From NCBI GenBank assembly GCA_016787805.1, contig JAEUTY010000001.1, positions 62,001 to 126,000 of the forward strand: a stretch of DNA of 64,000 bases, written 5' to 3'. Each line of letters begins with the position of its first letter. Within the stretch, counting starts at the first letter, position 1. The notes beneath the pieces are model-generated. The model had not been told where the DNA came from and did no database searches. It saw only the letters and a program-made list of their open reading frames with translations. A program made the position numbers and the translations under genes. The DNA is from Flavobacterium sp. (GTDB lineage: Bacteria; Bacteroidota; Bacteroidia; Flavobacteriales; Flavobacteriaceae). Positions 59,685-64,000 of the stretch are shown piece after piece.

Positions 59685-61733
59685 TTATTCTTTTGTGAAT
59701 TTTTGAGTAGTTCTTTTCCCGTTTACGTCATTAACTAAAACTATGTAAGTTCCTGTTGCTAATGATTGAACATTGATAGTATCGTTCTCGATTTTTGAAT
59801 CAAGAATTTTGCGACCATTTAAGTCATATACTTCTGCCGATACTAAACTTGCGTTTGTATTTGAAGTAATGGTCAGTTGGTTTTTAGCGGGAACTGGGTA
59901 AACACTAAATGTATTTGAAGAAAAACTGTCTGTTGACAAAGTAGAGCCTTCTACAACATGTAAGGTTTGGTTAATGGTTGGATTATTGATAGTGTCAACA
60001 GTACCTGAAGGCCATTTGATTACAACTTGTGTAATAGCAGTATTGGTTCCGATACCAAAATGTGTATTTAATGTACTCATAAATTCAAATCCTTCTCCAC
60101 TTCTTACATCTCTAATTTGTTTTCCGAAAGCACCGTGAATTTCAATACGAGCTCCGATTCCATTTGAGTTACTTTGAATTCCTTGTAATGATACTTTAAA
60201 CCAATTGTTTCCATTAGGTACAGCCATACGTACGGTTGAACCATTCAAAATATCTAAGAAACCATCATTATTTAAATCTCCAACTGCACCAATACCAATA
60301 GAGGAGTAGGTTGATGGTGCAAATGTATTGTTTCCTTGATTGAAAAGAATTCTACTACCACTTCCCATAATATCAATAAAACCATCGTTATCAAAATCGT
60401 AGGCAATATAATCTCTATTTGTTGTTGTGTCAGTATCTAACCCGGAACCAGCAGTTATATCAGAATAAGCTTCTTCAGTGCTATTGGTAGTATCTAGATT
60501 ATTTCTAAAGAAACGGTGTCCAACACTTCCGTTTGAACCTACCATAATATCCATGTCACCATCGTTGTCAAAATCTGCAATTGCAGAAGACCATGATTGA
60601 ACAGGAGTAAAGTTGATTCCTGCAACTGCAGAAATATCTGAATACGTTCCATTTCCGTTGTTTCTGTGTAATTCACAAGGAGGCCCAGAACATTTTGAGA
60701 TGAACATATCGGTATCTCCATCATTGTCAAAATCAGTCCATAACGAAGCATAATTTCCGCCACTAGATAAAGTACCTAATGAAAGTGAACCAGCAGTTAC
60801 GCCTGATTGATAAGAAGTAAACGTACCAAAACCAGTGTTGATATAGTAAACATTTGGAGCGATATCATGACAAGAAAATGCATCTAAATTACCGTCATTA
60901 TTGATGTCAACAAAATTAGTTCTTTGACAAAATATGTATTGACCTGGACTATCTTCTGTATAGGCAGTTCCTGTGCTGTTTGATTTCATAAAAGTCAAAC
61001 CATTACCACTTCCATAAAGTAAATCATTAAAACCGTCTTTATTGTAATCTCCAGCAGCAATACTCCAATCTGGCATATGGTCAGCAGCTGTTGTTGTGTA
61101 ATCAGCTACGGTAAATCCTCCACCAACAGTATTTTGTTTATGGATTCTGATTTGATTGTTGTTAACACCAACAATATCATCCAAATGATCACCATTCATA
61201 TCTACAACACAAATATTATAGTTGCTATTAATAGTGCTAATGGTTTGATTAGTATAACTAACAGGTGTTGGAATTGGCGCAACATAAGGACCTTCAGTCA
61301 TTTGAAAAGTAAATCCAGAACCATTCCATTTGTTGTCCCATGCAATATAATATGTGGTTCCAGCCATTACGTTGAATGTATCTACAGAAAGGTATCCGTT
61401 TCCAATTACACCACCATCGTCATCACCAGCATGACAAGTTAAACTACCACAAGAACCTATGTAAACATGAAAACGAGTGTCTTTTCCTGAGTTAATTTGT
61501 AAATCAGAAGTTATTGTTAGGCTGTAGTTTTGGGTTGGAATATAAGTGTACCATTTTCCAGCTGTTGCACCTGGTCCATTGTCAGCACAAATAGGTGTTG
61601 GAACTTCCGTTCCGTTAACGGCATCGACAATATGTGTTCCAGCGGTAATAGGTAACGCTGTTGCACAAGTACTTTGACCATTGGAAAGCTGAATAGATAA
61701 ACCCAATAGAGCGATTAGGGTAATTTTTTTCAT
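59685..61733 (-). CDS. Secreted FG-GAP/VCBS-UnbV protein with T9SS tail (copy 1)
   Basis: 682 aa, signal peptide MKKITLIALLGLSIQLSNGQ. Residues of about 20-150 form a carbohydrate- or protein-binding-like beta domain. Next come FG-GAP/VCBS repeats with calcium-binding DxNxDG-type loops (DMNGDHLDDI, DYNKDGFNDLL, DINNDGNLDAF, DFDNDGDTDMF, DFDNDGDMDIM, DLNNDGFLDIL), then an ASPIC/UnbV domain (GIQSNSNGIGARIEI, VVIKWPSGTVDT), and a type A sorting tail (VYPVPAKNQLTITS, SLATGTYIVLVND). A beta-propeller surface protein. Tandem paralogue of the next gene. Confidence 0.9.
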   Translation of the reverse strand: MKKITLIALLGLSIQLSNGQSTCATALPITAGTHIVDAVNGTEVPTPICADNGPGATAGKWYTYIPTQNYSLTITSDLQINSGKDTRFHVYIGSCGSLTCHAGDDDGGVIGNGYLSVDTFNVMAGTTYYIAWDNKWNGSGFTFQMTEGPYVAPIPTPVSYTNQTISTINSNYNICVVDMNGDHLDDIVGVNNNQIRIHKQNTVGGGFTVADYTTTAADHMPDWSIAAGDYNKDGFNDLLYGSGNGLTFMKSNSTGTAYTEDSPGQYIFCQRTNFVDINNDGNLDAFSCHDIAPNVYYINTGFGTFTSYQSGVTAGSLSLGTLSSGGNYASLWTDFDNDGDTDMFISKCSGPPCELHRNNGNGTYSDISAVAGINFTPVQSWSSAIADFDNDGDMDIMVGSNGSVGHRFFRNNLDTTNSTEEAYSDITAGSGLDTDTTTNRDYIAYDFDNDGFIDIMGSGSRILFNQGNNTFAPSTYSSIGIGAVGDLNNDGFLDILNGSTVRMAVPNGNNWFKVSLQGIQSNSNGIGARIEIHGAFGKQIRDVRSGEGFEFMSTLNTHFGIGTNTAITQVVIKWPSGTVDTINNPTINQTLHVVEGSTLSTDSFSSNTFSVYPVPAKNQLTITSNTNASLVSAEVYDLNGRKILDSKIENDTINVQSLATGTYIVLVNDVNGKRTTQKFTKE

Positions 61734-61773
61734 AAGAATTTTTAGTTTAATTTGTTAATAGCGTGCGCAATAT

Positions 61774-61811
61774 ACAAAAATCCCATCAAATTTTAAGTGA
61801 TGGGATTTTGT
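61774..61811 (-). terminator. Terminator between the two FG-GAP paralogues
   Basis: AAAATCCCATC/GATGGGATTTT hairpin directly after the copy 2 stop on the minus strand. Confidence 0.8.
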
Positions 61812-61821
61812 TGAAGACGTA

Positions 61822-63888
61822 TTACTCTTTGGTGAATTTCTGAGTATAAATTTTATTATTTGAATCGGATAATAATATAATGTAAGTTCCGCTAGTTAAA
61901 GACTGAACATTTATAGATTCATTTTCAACATTTGATTTTTGAACCAATCGACCTTGAAGATCAAAAATTTCTGCAGCTATTAGACTACTATTTGAACTGG
62001 TTTTAACATTCAAAATGTTTTTTGCTGGAACTGGAAAGATACTCAATTCAGAGCTTACAAAATTTTCTGTAGATAAAGTAGAACCTTCGACAACATTAAT
62101 TTTTTGATTTATACCTGGGTTATTGATTGTGTCAACAATTCCTGATGGCCATTTAATAATAACTTGAGTAACGGCAGTTGCTTGACCTAATCCGAAGTGA
62201 GCATTCAAAGAACTCATGTATCTGAATCCTTCACCACTACGAATATCTCTAATTTGTTTTCCAAAAGCACCGTAAATTTCTATACGAGCTCCAATTCCGT
62301 TGCTATTGCTTTGAATTCCTTGAAGAGAGAATTTTATCCAATTGTTATTGTTAGGAACGGCGTAGCGAATAGTATTTCCATTTAAAATATCTAAGAAACC
62401 GTCATTGTTTAGGTCTCCGATTCCACCAACAGAAATTCCACTATAGCTAACTGGCTCAAAAGTACTGTCGCCTTGATTGAACATAATTTTGTTTCCACCT
62501 CCTAAAATATCAACAAAACCATCATTATCGAAATCGTAAGCTACGTTGTCAATATTTGTAGAAGTGTTTGTGTCCCAACCAGAACCAGCTGTAATATTAG
62601 TATAAGCTTCTTCTGTACTATTAGTTGTGTCTAAATTATTTCTGAAGTATTTGTGAGAACCTGAACTTGCTGTAATAATAATATCCATATCGCCATCATT
62701 GTCAAAATCAGCGATACCAGATGACCAAGTTTGAACTGGAGTAACATCTATTCCGGCTATAGCAGATATATTAGTATAAACACCGTTTCCATCATATCGT
62801 AACAATTGGCATGGAGGGCCCGAGCATTTAGAGATAAAAACATCTACGTCATTATCGTTGTCAAAATCAGTGAATAAAGTTGAATAATTTCCACCACCAT
62901 TAGCAACAGAACTTAAGTTCATAGCTCCGGGTGTAGTGTTCGATTGATAAAAAGTTAAATTGCCAGCGCCATCATTTAAATAATAACAGTTTGGTGCTAT
63001 ATCGTGACATGAAAACACATCTAAATTTCCATCATTATTTAGGTCGGCAAAATTAGTTCTTTGGCAAAATATATAATCACTTGGGCTAAAGTTAGAATAA
63101 GCAGTTCCAGTTGAATTTGAAGACCATACCGACAATCCATTACCAGCGCCTAAAATTAAATCGTTTAAACCATCTCTATTGTAATCTCCTGCGGCCAAAC
63201 TCCAAGAAGGCATTTTACTTGTACCAGTTATAGGAAAATCAGCAACGGTAAATGAACCAGCTGTTGCTCCTTGAAAATGGATTTTCAAGTTGTTATTATT
63301 AACATTCACCATATCATCTAAATGATCACCGTTCATATCTACAACACATATATTATATCCAGTAGTAGGAATGGTTGCAATAGTTTGAGTGGTGTATGAA
63401 ATTGGGGTTGTAGGAGGAACTACAATAGGTGCTTCTGTGATTTGAAAAGAAAAACCAAGTGATTCCCATTTGTTATCGAAAGCAATATAATAGGTTGTTC
63501 CTGCTGTAACATTAAAACTTTTGGTTGATAAATAGGAATTAGCATTTCCTGAATTACAAGCAATAATACCCGAGTCATCATCACCAGTTAAACACAATAA
63601 AGCATCACATGTTCCAGTATAAACCTGAAAACGAGTATCTCTACAAATGTTAATAGCTAAATCGGTAGTTACAGTTGCAGTATAGTTTTGTGATGGTGTA
63701 TATGCATACCATTCAGCAGCCGTTCCCAATCCACTTCCAGTACAAGCACTTGGTATTATAGCTCCATTAATGGCATCTACTACAAATGTACCTGCTGCAG
63801 TTATTGGTAATGCTTCACTACAGCTGTTCTGTCCAATAGCGAACATGCTGGATAGCAAAGTAATAATTAATAAGGTAATTTTTTTCAT
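61822..63888 (-). CDS. Secreted FG-GAP/VCBS-UnbV protein with T9SS tail (copy 2)
   Basis: 688 aa, signal peptide MKKITLLIITLLSSMFAIGQ. Same order of domains as copy 1, including seven D-x-[DN]-x-D-G-like loops (DYNRDGLNDLI, DLNNDGNLDVF, DFDNDNDVDVF, DFDNDGDMDII, DFDNDGFVDIL and others), UnbV (GARIEIYGAFGKQIRDIRSG) and a sorting tail (IFPVPAKNILNVK, LTSGTYIILLSD). The two copies are similar along their whole length. Upstream by 31 bp is the truncated gene at the window end, so it is likely in that operon. Surface adhesin or binding role is inference. Confidence 0.9.
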   Translation of the reverse strand: MKKITLLIITLLSSMFAIGQNSCSEALPITAAGTFVVDAINGAIIPSACTGSGLGTAAEWYAYTPSQNYTATVTTDLAINICRDTRFQVYTGTCDALLCLTGDDDSGIIACNSGNANSYLSTKSFNVTAGTTYYIAFDNKWESLGFSFQITEAPIVVPPTTPISYTTQTIATIPTTGYNICVVDMNGDHLDDMVNVNNNNLKIHFQGATAGSFTVADFPITGTSKMPSWSLAAGDYNRDGLNDLILGAGNGLSVWSSNSTGTAYSNFSPSDYIFCQRTNFADLNNDGNLDVFSCHDIAPNCYYLNDGAGNLTFYQSNTTPGAMNLSSVANGGGNYSTLFTDFDNDNDVDVFISKCSGPPCQLLRYDGNGVYTNISAIAGIDVTPVQTWSSGIADFDNDGDMDIIITASSGSHKYFRNNLDTTNSTEEAYTNITAGSGWDTNTSTNIDNVAYDFDNDGFVDILGGGNKIMFNQGDSTFEPVSYSGISVGGIGDLNNDGFLDILNGNTIRYAVPNNNNWIKFSLQGIQSNSNGIGARIEIYGAFGKQIRDIRSGEGFRYMSSLNAHFGLGQATAVTQVIIKWPSGIVDTINNPGINQKINVVEGSTLSTENFVSSELSIFPVPAKNILNVKTSSNSSLIAAEIFDLQGRLVQKSNVENESINVQSLTSGTYIILLSDSNNKIYTQKFTKE

Positions 63889-63919
63889 TTTTTTATAGTT
63901 TAGTTTTGGTTAAAATTTT

Positions 63920-64000
63920 TTATTGACAAGGCGATAATGAATTAATCCAAGCTCCCATTAAGTTTACACCCTCTTGATGAATAAGAGATCTTCCATGCAA
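63920..64000 (-). CDS. C-terminal fragment of an upstream gene (5' cut by window)
   Basis: Minus-strand reading frame of 26 codons plus stop, open to the right edge: LHGRSLIHQEGVNLMGAWIN then SLSPCQ. The pattern GR..IHQEGVNLMGAWINSL resembles the extreme C-terminus of c-type-cytochrome-containing PQQ dehydrogenase-like proteins from Bacteroidetes and Planctomycetes. Only 31 bp before the FG-GAP gene, so co-transcribed. Identity is tentative because only the tail is visible. Confidence 0.5.
   Translation of the reverse strand: MHGRSLIHQEGVNLMGAWINSLSPCQ

Overview
The window looks like chromosomal DNA from a member of the Flavobacteriaceae, most likely Flavobacterium or a close relative. The evidence is low GC content, TAnnTTTG-type -7 promoter elements, lack of Shine-Dalgarno sequences before most starts, C-terminal type IX secretion (T9SS) sorting domains, TonB-dependent receptors, glutamine synthetase III, and many Bacteroidetes-type families (DUF1501/DUF1800, DUF3857, DUF3810, DUF4197, DUF5777, DUF6265). 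No rRNA, tRNA, CRISPR array, prophage, transposase or plasmid function was seen. Most of the window reads as ordinary core and shell genome with lineage-specific additions.

Layout. 1-6.6 kb: truncated fatty-acid/sterol hydroxylase, AlkB-type dioxygenase, aquaporin Z, small membrane proteins, a DUF1800-DUF1501 pair and an L,D-transpeptidase-like lipoprotein. 6.8-17 kb: envelope proteins, a NarL-type two-component system preceded by an overlapping unknown gene, DUF2721, a GNAT acetyltransferase and an outer-membrane beta-barrel receptor. 17-24.8 kb: two DUF3857/transglutaminase paralogues, DUF4268, Nudix hydrolase, acyltransferase, and a sigma factor / membrane protein / TraB-GumN operon. 25-38.3 kb: NDH-2-type oxidoreductase, DUF3810 peptidase-like protein, PepD, a siderophore receptor-PepSY operon, two DUF6265 lipoproteins, prfA, pyrF, a BtuF-like protein and a DUF4197 lipoprotein. 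38.5-49 kb: the fused acyl-CoA mutase IcmF, a GyrI-like protein, a PKD/T9SS protein, a TerC-family protein and GlnA type III. 49-53.6 kb: two secreted proteins sharing an N-terminal module but carrying different C-terminal repeats, separated by a small T9SS protein, then two double-OmpA-domain paralogues. 54-64 kb: purM, a Gly/Cys-rich unknown, a KirBac-type channel, a divergent YceI-cytochrome c / OB-fold-DUF5777 locus, and two large FG-GAP/UnbV T9SS paralogues downstream of a truncated gene.

The most unusual structure is in the intergenic DNA. At least three copies of a mosaic repeat (26380-26545, 53611-53800, and inverted 53895-54114) share the same order of parts: a CAGTCG/CAGTCA hexamer tract, a T-rich segment, a core bounded by TTGTCCCGCT and CGGGGCTAGAT, and a tail around ATAGAC. 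Shorter relatives lie at 6637, 33768 and 35064. Hexamer tracts start one to three bases after the stop codons of four genes. A perfect 50-bp palindrome lies upstream of prfA.

Functional threads: iron uptake (TonB receptor plus PepSY), B12-dependent metabolism (IcmF, BtuF-like protein), a redox/envelope locus (YceI, cytochrome c, OB-fold protein, DUF5777 barrel), and T9SS-exported surface proteins (four genes with a recognisable sorting tail). No clearly new defence or mobile system was found. The best candidates for undescribed biology are the mosaic repeat family, the degenerate/active DUF3857 pair, and the repeat-swapped secreted proteins at 49-52 kb.
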